This document shows, in pieces, positions 1-11,494 of a stretch of 64,000 nt of DNA. The translations under genes and the position numbers were made by a program. Position 1 is the stretch's first letter, and each line of letters begins with the position of its first letter. This stretch comes from Styela clava. Its lineage: Eukaryota > Chordata > Ascidiacea > Stolidobranchia > Styelidae. The stretch covers positions 2,547,001 through 2,611,000 of the forward strand of contig NC_135254.1 of assembly GCF_964204865.1 (NCBI RefSeq), written 5' to 3'. The notes beneath the pieces were generated by a model, which searched no databases, was not told where the DNA came from, and saw only the letters and a program-made list of their open reading frames with translations.

Positions 1-18
1 TAGTGAGCAAATATATAA

Positions 19-181
19 AAGGGATAGCGCGAACGCAGTCCCCACTAGCAGAAATTACACGACCGAGTTATCCACATTTGGGATAATCGCTAGGGTCAAT
101 TTAGTCTGGGTGCAATGACTAAACCTCGCCTAGGCAGAACCGCCTTTGTGATCGCGGTTGACTGCCTCGTCAGGTAAGTAT
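19..181 (-). ncRNA. U1: U1 snRNA copy 1
   Basis: RNA identical to the majority form. The upstream palindrome is broken by one base (C to A at 247), so the promoter may be weakened. 763-bp type-A unit. Confidence 0.92.
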
Positions 182-781
182 GATTTGTGACGATTGGTTA
201 CGCATCATGTATGAATGTTCTATGCTAAGTGTTGAGAAGAACTTCTAAACATTAAAAACGATATGTGCAAAAGTTGCAATTTTATTTGATTCGTCTGTGG
301 GTAACGTACAATACGATTCATTGCGTTCACTCTTTTATGTGATACATCGCGAGTTCTTTGCCATCCGATGGCAGAGTGAAGTTGAACAACTTTACAAAAA
401 ATAGCAAGGACCAGGGGGTGGCATATTAAACTATAAACAAAGAGCCGCAGCTACGATACGTACCTTAAACAGGGAATAATGATATTTCCGAATCTTGGCG
501 CTCATTCTATTGCTCAATCAATGGCAACACAATCTGAATGTGAAACTGCAAACAAGGAATCAATCTAGAGACGGTTGGATAAAGGGCTAACTTGGATAAT
601 GGCAAGGCATGTCATGGACTAATATCAATAAATAAATTAATAAATGGATTGTAAGATTGGTCATGAGAAATTTAACACACCCAAACGAGGATCAATACGG
701 CCACAACTAATGAAAGCAACGTGGCCGCTCATTGACTTAACTCGTAAGCCAACAAGATATTGGTAGTGAGCAAATATATAA

Positions 782-944
782 AAGGGATAGCGCGAACGCA
801 GTCCCCACTAGCAGAAATTACACGACCGAGTTATCCACATTTGGGATAATCGCTAGGGTCAATTTAGTCTGGGTGCAATGACTAAACCTCGCCTAGGCAG
901 AACCGCCTTTGTGATCGCGGTTGACTGCCTCGTCAGGTAAGTAT
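782..944 (-). ncRNA. U1: U1 snRNA copy 2
   Basis: Majority RNA sequence with intact upstream palindrome. 751-bp type-B unit. Confidence 0.93.
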
Positions 945-1532
945 GATTTGTGACGATTGGTTACGCATCATGAATGAATGTTCTATGCTAAGTGTTGAGA
1001 AGAACTTCTCAACATTAAAAACGATATGTGCAAAAGTTGCAATTTTAATTGATTCGTCTGTGGGTAACGTGGAATACGATTCATTGCGTTCACTCTTTTA
1101 AGTGATACATCGCGAGTTCTTTGCCATCCGATGGCAGAGTGAAGTTGAACAACTTTACAAAAAATAGCAAGGACCAGGGGGTGGTATATTAAACTATAAA
1201 CAATGAGCCGCAGCTACGATACGTACCTTAAACATGGAATAATGATATTTCCGAATCTTGGCGCTCATTCTATTGCTCAATCAATGGCAACACAATCTGA
1301 ATGTGAAACTGCAAACAAGGAATCAATCTAGAGACGGTTGGATAAAGGGATAACTTGGATAATGGCAAGGCATGTCATGGACTAATATCAATAAATGGAT
1401 TGTAAGATTGGTCATGAGAAAGATAACACACCCAAACGAGGATCAATACGGCCACAACTAATGAAAGCAACGTGGCCGCTCATTGACTTAACTCGTAAGC
1501 CAACAAGATATTGGTAGTGAGCAAATATATAA

Positions 1533-1695
1533 AAGGGATAGCGCGAACGCAGTCCCCACTAGCAGAAATTACACGACCGAGTTATCCACATTTGGGATAA
1601 TCGCTAGGGTCAATTTAGTCTGGGTGCAATGACTAAACCTCGCCTAGGCAGAACCGCCTTTGTGATCGCGGTTTACTGCCTCGTCAGGTAAGTAT
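1533..1695 (-). ncRNA. U1: U1 snRNA copy 3
   Basis: One change from the majority: GCAGUAAACC for GCAGUCAACC, in the bulge of stem-loop 1. The upstream region lost one base (762-bp unit). Confidence 0.92.
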
Positions 1696-2294
1696 GATTT
1701 GTGACGATTGGTTACGCATCATGTATGAATGTTCTAGCTAAGTGTTGAGAAGAACTTCTCAACATTAAAAACGATATGTGCAAAAGTTGCAATTTTAATT
1801 GATTCGTCTGTGGGTAACGTACAATACGATTCATTGCGTTCACTCTTTTATGTGATACATCGCGAATTCTTTGCCATCCGATGGCAGAGTGAAGTTGAAC
1901 AACTTTACAAAAAATAGCAAGGACCAGGGGGTGGAATATTAAACTATAAACAAAGAGCCGCAGCTACGATACGTACCTTAAACAGGGAATAATGATATTT
2001 CCGAATCTTGGCGCTCATTCTATTGCTCAATCAATGGCAACACAATCTGAATGTGAAACTGCAAACAAGGAATCAATCTAGAGACGGTTGGATAAAGGGC
2101 TAACTTGGATAATGGCAAGGCATGTCATGGACTAATATCAATAAATAAATTAATAAATGGATTGTAAGATTGGTCATGAGAAATTTAACACACCCAAACG
2201 AGGATCAATACGGCCACAACTAATGAAAGCAACGTGGCCGCTCATTGACTTAACTCGTAAGCCAACAAGATATTGGTAGTGAGCAAATATATAA

Positions 2295-2457
2295 AAGGGA
2301 TAGCGCGAACGCAGTCCCCACTAGCAGAAATTACACGACCGAGTTATCCACATTTGGGATAATCGCTAGGGTCAATTTAGTCTGGGTGCAATGACTAAAC
2401 CTCGCCTAGGCAGAACCGCCTTTGTGATCGCGGTTGACTGCCTCGTCAGGTAAGTAT
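2295..2457 (-). ncRNA. U1: U1 snRNA copy 4
   Basis: Majority RNA. The unit is a recombinant: type-B promoter side with the 12-bp type-A insertion in the spacer (763 bp). Confidence 0.93.
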
Positions 2458-2973
2458 GATTTGTGACGATTGGTTACGCATCATGAATGAATGTTCTATG
2501 CTAAGTGTTGAGAAGAACTTCTCAACATTAAAAACGATATGTGCAAAAGTTGCAATTTTAATTGATTCGTCTGTGGGTAACGTGGAATACGATTCATTGC
2601 GTTCACTCTTTTAAGTGATACATCGCGAGTTCTTTGCCATCCGATGGCAGAGTGAAGTTGAACAACTTTACAAAAAATAGCAAGGACCAGGGGGTGGTAT
2701 ATTAAACTATAAACAATGAGCCGCAGCTACGATACGTACCTTAAACATGGAATAATGATATTTCCGAATCTTGGCGCTCATTCTATTGCTCAATCAATGG
2801 CAACACAATCTGAATGTGAAACTGCAAACAAGGAATAAATCTAGAGACGGTTGGATAAAGGGCTAACTTGGATAATGGCAAGGCATGTCATGGACTAATA
2901 TCAATAAATAAATTAATAAATGGATTGTAAGATTGGTCATGAGAAAGATAACACACCCAAACGAGGATCAATA

Positions 2974-3003
2974 CGGCCACAACTAATGAAAGCAACGTGG
3001 CCG
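2974..3003. repeat. Inverted repeat CGGCCAC...GTGGCCG, 55 bp downstream of U1 3' end (representative)
   Basis: Perfect 7-bp arms flank a 16-bp loop between each unit's spacer and the next U1 gene. The arms stay intact in the divergent units at about 40130-40160 and 49935-49965, although the loop there is longer. Some right-edge units have one broken arm (CGGCAAC). It could influence transcript end processing or replication; role unknown. Confidence 0.6.
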
Positions 3004-3057
3004 CTCATTGACTTAACCCGTAAGCCAACAGGATATTGGTAGTGAGCAAATATATAA

Positions 3058-3220
3058 AAGGGATAGCGCGAACGCAGTCCCCACTAGCAGAAATTACACG
3101 ACCGAGTTATCCACATTTGGGATAATCGCTAGGGTCAATTTAGTCTGGGTGCAATGACTAAACCTCGCCTAGGCAGAACCGCCTTTGTGATCGCGGTTGA
3201 CTGCCTCGTCAGGTAAGTAT
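3058..3220 (-). ncRNA. U1: U1 spliceosomal snRNA, copy 5 (reference description)
   Basis: U1 snRNA base-pairs with 5' splice sites in the first step of spliceosome assembly. Read on the minus strand, the RNA starts AUACUUACCUG, the splice-site-pairing end. Stem-loop 1 follows (CCGC, loop GAUCACAAAG, GCGG, with an outer GCAG/CUGC helix), the site of U1-70K. Stem-loop 2 is UUUAGUC/GACUAAA around AUUGCACCCA, which holds the U1A motif AUUGCAC. Stem-loop 3 is UUAUCC/GGAUAA. The Sm site is AAUUUCUG. Stem-loop 4 is GGGGACUGCG, UUCG, CGCUAUCCC. The length of 163 nt fits the usual ~164. The 3' end is set by the end of stem 4 and may be off by a few bases. The one odd feature is loop 1, CACAAAG where animals normally have CACGAAG. 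This sequence is the array majority form. Confidence 0.95.
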
Positions 3221-3268
3221 GATTTGTGACGATTGGTTACGCATCATGAATGAATGTTCTATGCTAAG

Positions 3269-3290
3269 TGTTGAGAAGAACTTCTCAACA
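3269..3290. promoter_or_regulatory. Candidate snRNA promoter element, palindrome at -49 to -70 (representative)
   Basis: Arms TGTTGAGAAG and CTTCTCAACA pair perfectly across a 2-bp AA spacer, centred 60 bp upstream of the U1 start. Metazoan snRNA genes carry the SNAPc-bound PSE at about -50 to -70, so position suggests this is or overlaps the PSE; the sequence itself matches no PSE consensus I can name. The same element recurs in most units. It is damaged in copies 1, 30 and 32, has one mismatch in GAGAAT units, and is lost in the divergent-family promoters. No TATA box is evident at -25 to -30, which fits a Pol II-type U1 promoter. Confidence 0.5.
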
Positions 3291-3808
3291 TTAAAAACGA
3301 CATGTGCAAAAGTTGCAATTTTAATTGATTCGTCTGTGGGTAACGTGGAATACGATTCATTGCGTTCAATCTTTTATGTGATACATCGCGAGTTCTTTGC
3401 CATCCGATTGCAGAGTGAAGTTGAACAACTTTACAAAAAATAGCAAGGACCAGGGGGTGGAATACAAAACTATAAACAATGAGCCGCAGCTACGATAAGT
3501 ACCTTAAACAGGGAATAATGATATTTCCGAATCTTGGCTCTCATTCTATTGCTCAATCAATGGCAACACAATCTGAATGTGAAACTGCAAACAAGGAATC
3601 AATCTAGAGACGGTTGGATAAAGGGATAACTTGGATAATGGCAAGGCATGTCATGGACTAATATCAATAAATGGATTGTAAGATTGGTCATGAGAAAGAT
3701 AACACACCCAAACGAGGATCAATACGGCCACAACTAATGAAAACAACGTGGCCGCTCATTGACTTAACTCGTAAGCCAACAAGATATTGGTAGTGAGCAA
3801 ATATATAA

Positions 3809-3971
3809 AAGGGATAGCGCGAACGCAGTCCCCACTAGCAGAAATTACACGACCGAGTTATCCACATTTGGGATAATCGCTAGGGTCAATTTAGTCTGGG
3901 TGCAATGACTAAACCTCGCCTAGGCAGAACCGCCTTTGTGATCGCGGTTGACTGCCTCGTCAGGTAAGTAT
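3809..3971 (-). ncRNA. U1: U1 snRNA copy 6
   Basis: Majority RNA, type-A unit of 763 bp. Confidence 0.93.
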
Positions 3972-4571
3972 GATTTGTGACGATTGGTTACGCATCATGT
4001 ATGAATGTTCTATGCTAAGTGTTGAGAAGAACTTCTCAACATTAAAAACGATATGTGCAAAAGTTGCAATTTTATTTGATTCGTCTGTGGGTAACGTACA
4101 ATACGATTCATTGCGTTCACTCTTTTATGTGATACATCGCGAGTTCTTTGCCATCCGATGGCAGAGTGAAGTTGAACAACTTTACAAAAAATAGCAAGGA
4201 CCAGGGGGTGGCATATTAAACTATAAACAAAGAGCCGCAGCTACGATACGTACCTTAAACAGGGAATAATGATATTTCCGAATCTTGGCGCTCATTCTAT
4301 TGCTCAATCAATGGCAACACAATCTGAATGTGAAACTGCAAACAAGGAATCAATCTAGAGACGGTTGGATAAAGGGCTAACTTGGATAATGGCAAGGCAT
4401 GTCATGGACTAATATCAATAAATAAATTAATAAATGGATTGTAAGATTGGTCATGAGAAATTTAACACACCCAAACGAGGATCAATACGGCCACAACTAA
4501 TGAAAGCAACGTGGCCGCTCATTGACTTAACTCGTAAGCCAACAAGATATTGGTAGTGAGCAAATATATAA

Positions 4572-4734
4572 AAGGGATAGCGCGAACGCAGTCCCCACTA
4601 GCAGAAATTACACGACCGAGTTATCCACATTTGGGATAATCGCTAGGGTCAATTTAGTCTGGGTGCAATGACTAAACCTCGCCTAGGCAGAACCGCCTTT
4701 GTGATCGCGGTTGACTGCCTCGTCAGGTAAGTAT
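4572..4734 (-). ncRNA. U1: U1 snRNA copy 7
   Basis: Majority RNA, type-B unit of 751 bp. Confidence 0.93.
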
Positions 4735-5322
4735 GATTTGTGACGATTGGTTACGCATCATGAATGAATGTTCTATGCTAAGTGTTGAGAAGAACTTCTC
4801 AACATTAAAAACGATATGTGCAAAAGTTGCAATTTTAATTGATTCGTCTGTGGGTAACGTGGAATACGATTCATTGCGTTCACTCTTTTAAGTGATACAT
4901 CGCGAGTTCTTTGCCATCCGATGGCAGAGTGAAGTTGAACAACTTTACAAAAAATAGCAAGGACCAGGGGGTGGTATATTAAACTATAAACAATGAGCCG
5001 CAGCTACGATACGTACCTTAAACATGGAATAATGATATTTCCGAATCTTGGCGCTCATTCTATTGCTCAATCAATGGCAACACAATCTGAATGTGAAACT
5101 GCAAACAAGGAATCAATCTAGAGACGGTTGGATAAAGGGATAACTTGGATAATGGCAAGGCATGTCATGGACTAATATCAATAAATGGATTGTAAGATTG
5201 GTCATGAGAAAGATAACACACCCAAACGAGGATCAATACGGCCACAACTAATGAAAGCAACGTGGCCGCTCATTGACTTAACTCGTAAGCCAACAAGATA
5301 TTGGTAGTGAGCAAATATATAA

Positions 5323-5485
5323 AAGGGATAGCGCGAACGCAGTCCCCACTAGCAGAAATTACACGACCGAGTTATCCACATTTGGGATAATCGCTAGGGT
5401 CAATTTAGTCTGGGTGCAATGACTAAACCTCGCCTAGGCAGAACCGCCTTTGTGATCGCGGTTGACTGCCTCGTCAGGTAAGTAT
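5323..5485 (-). ncRNA. U1: U1 snRNA copy 8
   Basis: Majority RNA, type-A unit of 763 bp, part of the 1514-bp dimer series. Confidence 0.93.
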
Positions 5486-6085
5486 GATTTGTGACGATTG
5501 GTTACGCATCATGTATGAATGTTCTATGCTAAGTGTTGAGAAGAACTTCTCAACATTAAAAACGATATGTGCAAAAGTTGCAATTTTAATTGATTCGTCT
5601 GTGGGTAACGTACAATACGATTCATTGCGTTCACTCTTTTATGTGATACATCGCGAGTTCTTTGCCATCCGATGGCAGAGTGAAGTTGAACAACTTTACA
5701 AAAAATAGCAAGGACCAGGGGGTGGAATATTAAACTATAAACAAAGAGCCGCAGCTACGATACGTACCTTAAACAGGGAATAATGATATTTCCGAATCTT
5801 GGCGCTCATTCTATTGCTCAATCAATGGCAACACAATCTGAATGTGAAACTGCAAACAAGGAATCAATCTAGAGACGGTTGGATAAAGGGTTAACTTGGA
5901 TAATGGCAAGGCATGTCATGGACTAATATCAATAAATAAATTAATAAATGGATTGTAAGATTGGTCATGAGAAATTTAACACACCCAAACGAGGATCAAT
6001 ACGGCCACAACTAATGAAAGCAACGTGGCCGCTCATTGACTTAACTCGTAAGCCAACAAGATATTGGTAGTGAGCAAATATATAA

Positions 6086-6248
6086 AAGGGATAGCGCGAA
6101 CGCAGTCCCCACTAGCAGAAATTACACGACCGAGTTATCCACATTTGGGATAATCGCTAGGGTCAATTTAGTCTGGGTGCAATGACTAAACCTCGCCTAG
6201 GCAGAACCGCCTTTGTGATCGCGGTTGACTGCCTCGTCAGGTAAGTAT
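6086..6248 (-). ncRNA. U1: U1 snRNA copy 9
   Basis: Majority RNA, type-B unit of 751 bp. Confidence 0.93.
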
Positions 6249-6836
6249 GATTTGTGACGATTGGTTACGCATCATGAATGAATGTTCTATGCTAAGTGTT
6301 GAGAAGAACTTCTCAACATTAAAAACGATATGTGCAAAAGTTGCAATTTTAATTGATTCGTCTGTGGGTAACGTGGAATACGATTCATTGCGTTCACTCT
6401 TTTAAGTGATACATCGCGAGTTCTTTGCCATCCGATGGCAGAGTGAAGTTGAACAACTTTACAAAAAATAGCAAGGACCAGGGGGTGGTATATTAAACTA
6501 TAAACAATGAGCCGCAGCTACGATACGTACCTTAAACATGGAATAATGATATTTCCGAATCTTGGCGCTCATTCTATTGCTCAATCAATGGCAACACAAT
6601 CTGAATGTGAAACTGCAAACAAGGAATCAATCTAGAGACGGTTGGATAAAGGGATAACTTGGATAATGGCAAGGCATGTCATGGACTAATATCAATAAAT
6701 GGATTGTAAGATTGGTCATGAGAAAGATAACACACCCAAACGAGGATCAATACGGTCACAACTAATGAAAGCAACGTGGCCGCTCATTGACTTAACTCGT
6801 AAGCCAACAAGATATTGGTAGTGAGCAAATATATAA

Positions 6837-6999
6837 AAGGGATAGCGCGAACGCAGTCCCCACTAGCAGAAATTACACGACCGAGTTATCCACATTTGGG
6901 ATAATCGCTAGGGTCAATTTAGTCTGGGTGCAATGACTAAACCTCGCCTAGGCAGAACCGCCTTTGTGATCGCGGTTGACTGCCTCGTCAGGTAAGTAT
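6837..6999 (-). ncRNA. U1: U1 snRNA copy 10
   Basis: Majority RNA, type-A unit of 763 bp. Confidence 0.93.
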
Positions 7000-7599
7000 G
7001 ATTTGTGACGATTGGTTACGCATCATGTATGAATGTTCTATGCTAAGTGTTGAGAAGAACTTCTCAACATTAAAAACGATATGTGCAAAAGTTGCAATTT
7101 TAATTGATTCGTCTGTGGGTAACGTACAATACGATTCATTGCGTTCACTCTTTTATGTGATACATCGCGAGTTCTTTGCCATCCGATGGCAGAGTGAAGT
7201 TGAACAACTTTACAAAAAATAGCAAGGACCAGGGGGTGGAATATTAAACTATAAACAAAGAGCCGCAGCTACGATACGTACCTTAAACAGGGAATAATGA
7301 TATTTCCGAATCTTGGCTCTCATTCTATTGCTCAATCAATGGCAACACAATCTGAATGTGAAACTGCAAACAAGGAATCAATCTAGAGACGGTTGGATAA
7401 AGGGCTAACTTGGATAATGGCAAGGCATGTCATGGACTAATATCAATAAATAAATTAATAAATGGATTGTAAGATTGGTCATGAGAAATTTAACACACCC
7501 AAACGAGGATCAATACGGCCACAACTAATGAAAGCAACGTGGCCGCTTATTGACTTAACTCGTAAGCCAACAAGATATTGGTAGTGAGCAAATATATAA

Positions 7600-7762
7600 A
7601 AGGGATAGCGCGAACGCAGTCCCCACTAGCAGAAATTACACGACCGAGTTATCCACATTTGGGATAATCGCTAGGGTCAATTTAGTCTGGGTGCAATGAC
7701 TAAACCTCGCCTAGGCAGAACCGCCTTTGTGATCGCGGTTGACTGCCTCGTCAGGTAAGTAT
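7600..7762 (-). ncRNA. U1: U1 snRNA copy 11
   Basis: Majority RNA. Second type-A unit in a row, breaking the A/B alternation. Confidence 0.93.
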
Positions 7763-8362
7763 GATTTGTGACGATTGGTTACGCATCATGTATGAATGTT
7801 CTATGCTAAGTGTTGAGAAGAACTTCTCAACATTAAAAACGATATGTGCAAAAGTTGCAATTTTAATTGATTCGTCTGTGGGTAACGTACAATACGATTC
7901 ATTGCGTTCACTCTTTTATGTGATACATCGCGAGTTCTTTGCCATCCGATGGCAGAGTGAAGTTGAACAACTTTACAAAAAATAGCAAGGACCAGGGGGT
8001 GGAATATTAAACTATAAACAAAGAGCCGCAGCTACGATACGTACCTTAAACAGGGAATAATGATATTTCCGAATCTTGGCGCTCATTCTATTGCTCAATC
8101 AATGGCAACACAATCTGAATGTGAAACTGCAAACAAGGAATCAATCTAGAGACGGTTGGATAAAGGGCTAACTTGGATAATGGCAAGGCATGTCATGGAC
8201 TAATATCAATAAATAAATTAATAAATGGATTGTAAGATTGGTCATGAGAAATTTAACACACCCAAACGAGGATCAATACGGCCACAACTAATGAAAGCAA
8301 CGTGGCCGCTCATTGACTTAACTCGTAAGCCAACAAGATATTGGTAGTGAGCAAATATATAA

Positions 8363-8525
8363 AAGGGATAGCGCGAACGCAGTCCCCACTAGCAGAAATT
8401 ACACGACCGAGTTATCCACATTTGGGATAATCGCTAGGGTCAATTTAGTCTGGGTGCAATGACTAAACCTCGCCTAGGCAGAACCGCCTTTGTGATCGCG
8501 GTTGACTGCCTCGTCAGGTAAGTAT
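8363..8525 (-). ncRNA. U1: U1 snRNA copy 12
   Basis: Majority RNA, type-B unit of 751 bp. Confidence 0.93.
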
Positions 8526-9113
8526 GATTTGTGACGATTGGTTACGCATCATGAATGAATGTTCTATGCTAAGTGTTGAGAAGAACTTCTCAACATTAAA
8601 AACGATATGTGCAAAAGTTGCAATTTTAATTGATTCGTCTGTGGGTAACGTGGAATACGATTCATTGCGTTCACTCTTTTAAGTGATACATCGCGAGTTC
8701 TTTGCCATCCGATGGCAGAGTGAAGTTGAACAACTTTACAAAAAATAGCAAGGACCAGGGGGTGGTATATTAAACTATAAACAATGAGCCGCAGCTACGA
8801 TACGTACCTTAAACATGGAATAATGATATTTCCGAATCTTGGCGCTCATTCTATTGCTCAATCAATGGCAACACAATCTGAATGTGAAACTGCAAACAAG
8901 GAATCAATCTAGAGACGGTTGGATAAAGGGATAACTTGGATAATGGCAAGGCATGTCATGGACTAATATCAATAAATGGATTGTAAGATTGGTCATGAGA
9001 AAGATAACACACCCAAACGAGGATCAATACGGCCACAACTAATGAAAGCAACGTGGCCGCTCATTGACTTAACTCGTAAGCCAACAAGATATTGGTAGTG
9101 AGCAAATATATAA

Positions 9114-9276
9114 AAGGGATAGCGCGAACGCAGTCCCCACTAGCAGAAATTACACGACCGAGTTATCCACATTTGGGATAATCGCTAGGGTCAATTTAGT
9201 CTGGGTGCAATGACTAAACCTCGCCTAGGCAGAACCGCCTTTGTGATCGCGGTTTACTGCCTCGTCAGGTAAGTAT
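9114..9276 (-). ncRNA. U1: U1 snRNA copy 13
   Basis: Shares the stem-loop 1 bulge change (GCAGUAAACC) and the 1-base promoter deletion of copy 3. Its spacer mixes type-A and type-B markers. Confidence 0.92.
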
Positions 9277-9875
9277 GATTTGTGACGATTGGTTACGCAT
9301 CATGTATGAATGTTCTAGCTAAGTGTTGAGAAGAACTTCTCAACATTAAAAACGATATGTGCAAAAGTTGCAATTTTAATTGATTCGTCTGTGGGTAACG
9401 TACAATACGATTCATTGCGTTCACTCTTTTATGTGATACATCGCGAGTTCTTTGCCATCCGATGGCAGAGTGAAGTTGAACAACTTTACAAAAAATAGCA
9501 AGGACCAGGGGGTGGAATATTAAACTATAAACAATGAGCCGCAGCTACGATACGTACCTTAAACATGGAATAATGATATTTCCGAATCTTGGCGCTCATT
9601 CTATTGCTCAATCAATGGCAACACAATCTGAATGTGAAACTGCAAACAAGGAATCAATCTAGAGACGGTTGGATAAAGGGATAACTTGGATAATGGCAAG
9701 GCATGTCATGGACTAATATCAATAAATAAATTAATAAATGGATTGTAAGATTGGTCATGAGAAATTTAACACACCCAAACGAGGATCAATACGGCCACAA
9801 CTAATGAAAGCAACGTGGCCGCTCATTGACTTAACTCGTAAGCCAACAAGATATTGGTAGTGAGCAAATATATAA

Positions 9876-10038
9876 AAGGGATAGCGCGAACGCAGTCCCC
9901 ACTAGCAGAATTTACACGACCGAGTTATCCACATTTGGGATAATCGCTAGGGTCAATTTAGTCTGGGTGCAATGACTAAACCTCGCCTAGGCAGAACCGC
10001 CTTTGTGATCGCGGTTGACTGCCTCGTCAGGTAAGTAT
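9876..10038 (-). ncRNA. U1: U1 snRNA copy 14, altered Sm site
   Basis: The Sm site reads AAAUUCUG instead of AAUUUCUG, which may weaken Sm-ring loading. Otherwise majority RNA. Confidence 0.9.
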
Positions 10039-10626
10039 GATTTGTGACGATTGGTTACGCATCATGAATGAATGTTCTATGCTAAGTGTTGAGAAGAACT
10101 TCTCAACATTAAAAACGATATGTGCAAAAGTTGCAATTTTATTTGATTCGTCTGTGGGTAACGTGGAATACGATTCATTGCGTTCACTCTTTTATGTGAT
10201 ACATCGCGAGTTCTTTGCCATCCGATGGCAGAGTGAAGTTGAACAACTTTACAAAAAATAGCAAGGACCAGGGGGTGGTATATTAAACTATAAACAATGA
10301 GCCGCAGCTACGATACGTACCTTAAACATGGAATAATGATATTTCCGAATCTTGGCGCTCATTCTATTGCTCAATCAATGGCAACACAATCTGAATGTGA
10401 AACTGCAAACAAGGAATCAATCTAGAGACTGTTGGATAAAGGGATAACTTGGATAATGGCAAGGCATGTCATGGACTAATATCAATAAATGGATTGTAAG
10501 ATTGGTCATGAGAAAGATAACACACCCAAACGAGGATCAATACGGCCACAACTAATGTAAGCAACGTGGCCGCTCATTGACTTAACTCGTAAGCCAACAA
10601 GATATTGGTAGTGAGCAAATATATAA

Positions 10627-10789
10627 AAGGGATAGCGCGAACGCAGTCCCCACTAGCAGAAATTACACGACCGAGTTATCCACATTTGGGATAATCGCTA
10701 GGGTCAATTTAGTCTGGGTGCAATGACTAAACCTCGCCTAGGCAGAACCGCCTTTGTGATCGCGATTGACTGCCTCGTCAGGTAAGTGT
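10627..10789 (-). ncRNA. U1: U1 snRNA copy 15, altered 5' end
   Basis: The RNA starts ACACUUACCUG (U2 to C), so intron position +7 would pair with G rather than A. A stem-loop 1 C to U change leaves a G-U wobble. The next unit boundary follows a 46-bp spacer deletion (705-bp unit). Sister of copy 21. Confidence 0.9.
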
Positions 10790-11331
10790 GATTTGTGACG
10801 ATTGGTTACGCATCATGAATGAATGTTCTATGCTAAGTGTTGAGAATAACTTCTCAACATTAAAAACGATATGTGCAAAAGTTGCAATTTTAATTGATTC
10901 GTCTGTGGGTAACGTGGAATACGATTCATTGCGTTCACTCTTTTATGTGATACATCGCGAGTTCTTTGCCATCCGATGGCAGAGTGAAGTTGAACAACTT
11001 TACAAAAAATAGCAAGGACCAGGGGGTGGAATATTAAACTATAAACAATGAGCCGCAGCTACGATAAGTACCTTAAACAGGGAATAATGATATTTCCGAA
11101 TCTTGGCGCTCATTCTATTGCTCAATCAATGGCAACACAATCTGAATGTGAAACTGCAAACAAGGAATCAATCTAGAGACGGTTGGATAAAGGGATAACT
11201 TGGATAATGGCAAGGCATGTCATGGACTAATATCAATAAATGGATTGTAAGATTGGTCATGAGAAAGATAACACACCCAAATTGACTTAACTCGTAAGCC
11301 AACAAGATATTGGTAGTGAGCAAATATATAA

Positions 11332-11494
11332 AAGGGATAGCGCGAACGCAGTCCCCACTAGCAGAAATTACACGACCGAGTTATCCACATTTGGGATAAT
11401 CGCTAGGGTCAATTTAGTCTGGGTGCAATGACTAAACCTCGACTAGGCAGAACCGCCTTTGTGATCGCGGTTGACTGCCTCGTCAGGTAAGTAT
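11332..11494 (-). ncRNA. U1: U1 snRNA copy 16
   Basis: CUAGUCGAGG replaces CUAGGCGAGG between stem-loops 1 and 2. Sister of copy 22. Confidence 0.91.

Noticed and set aside
3219-3443. Recurring 74-79-aa plus-strand reading frames (MICDDWLRIM...)
   Set aside because: They start inside the complement of the U1 5' end and cover U1 promoter and spacer. Stops or frameshifts break them in many units (copies 1-4, 7, 9, 12), and their similarity is explained by the array repeating. No known domain.
3480-3520. U4-like words (GTATCGTAGC on the minus strand) in the spacer
   Set aside because: Only about ten bases agree with the start of U4; the following conserved sequence and structure are absent. 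No U2, U5, U6, 5S or spliced-leader gene was found in the unit.
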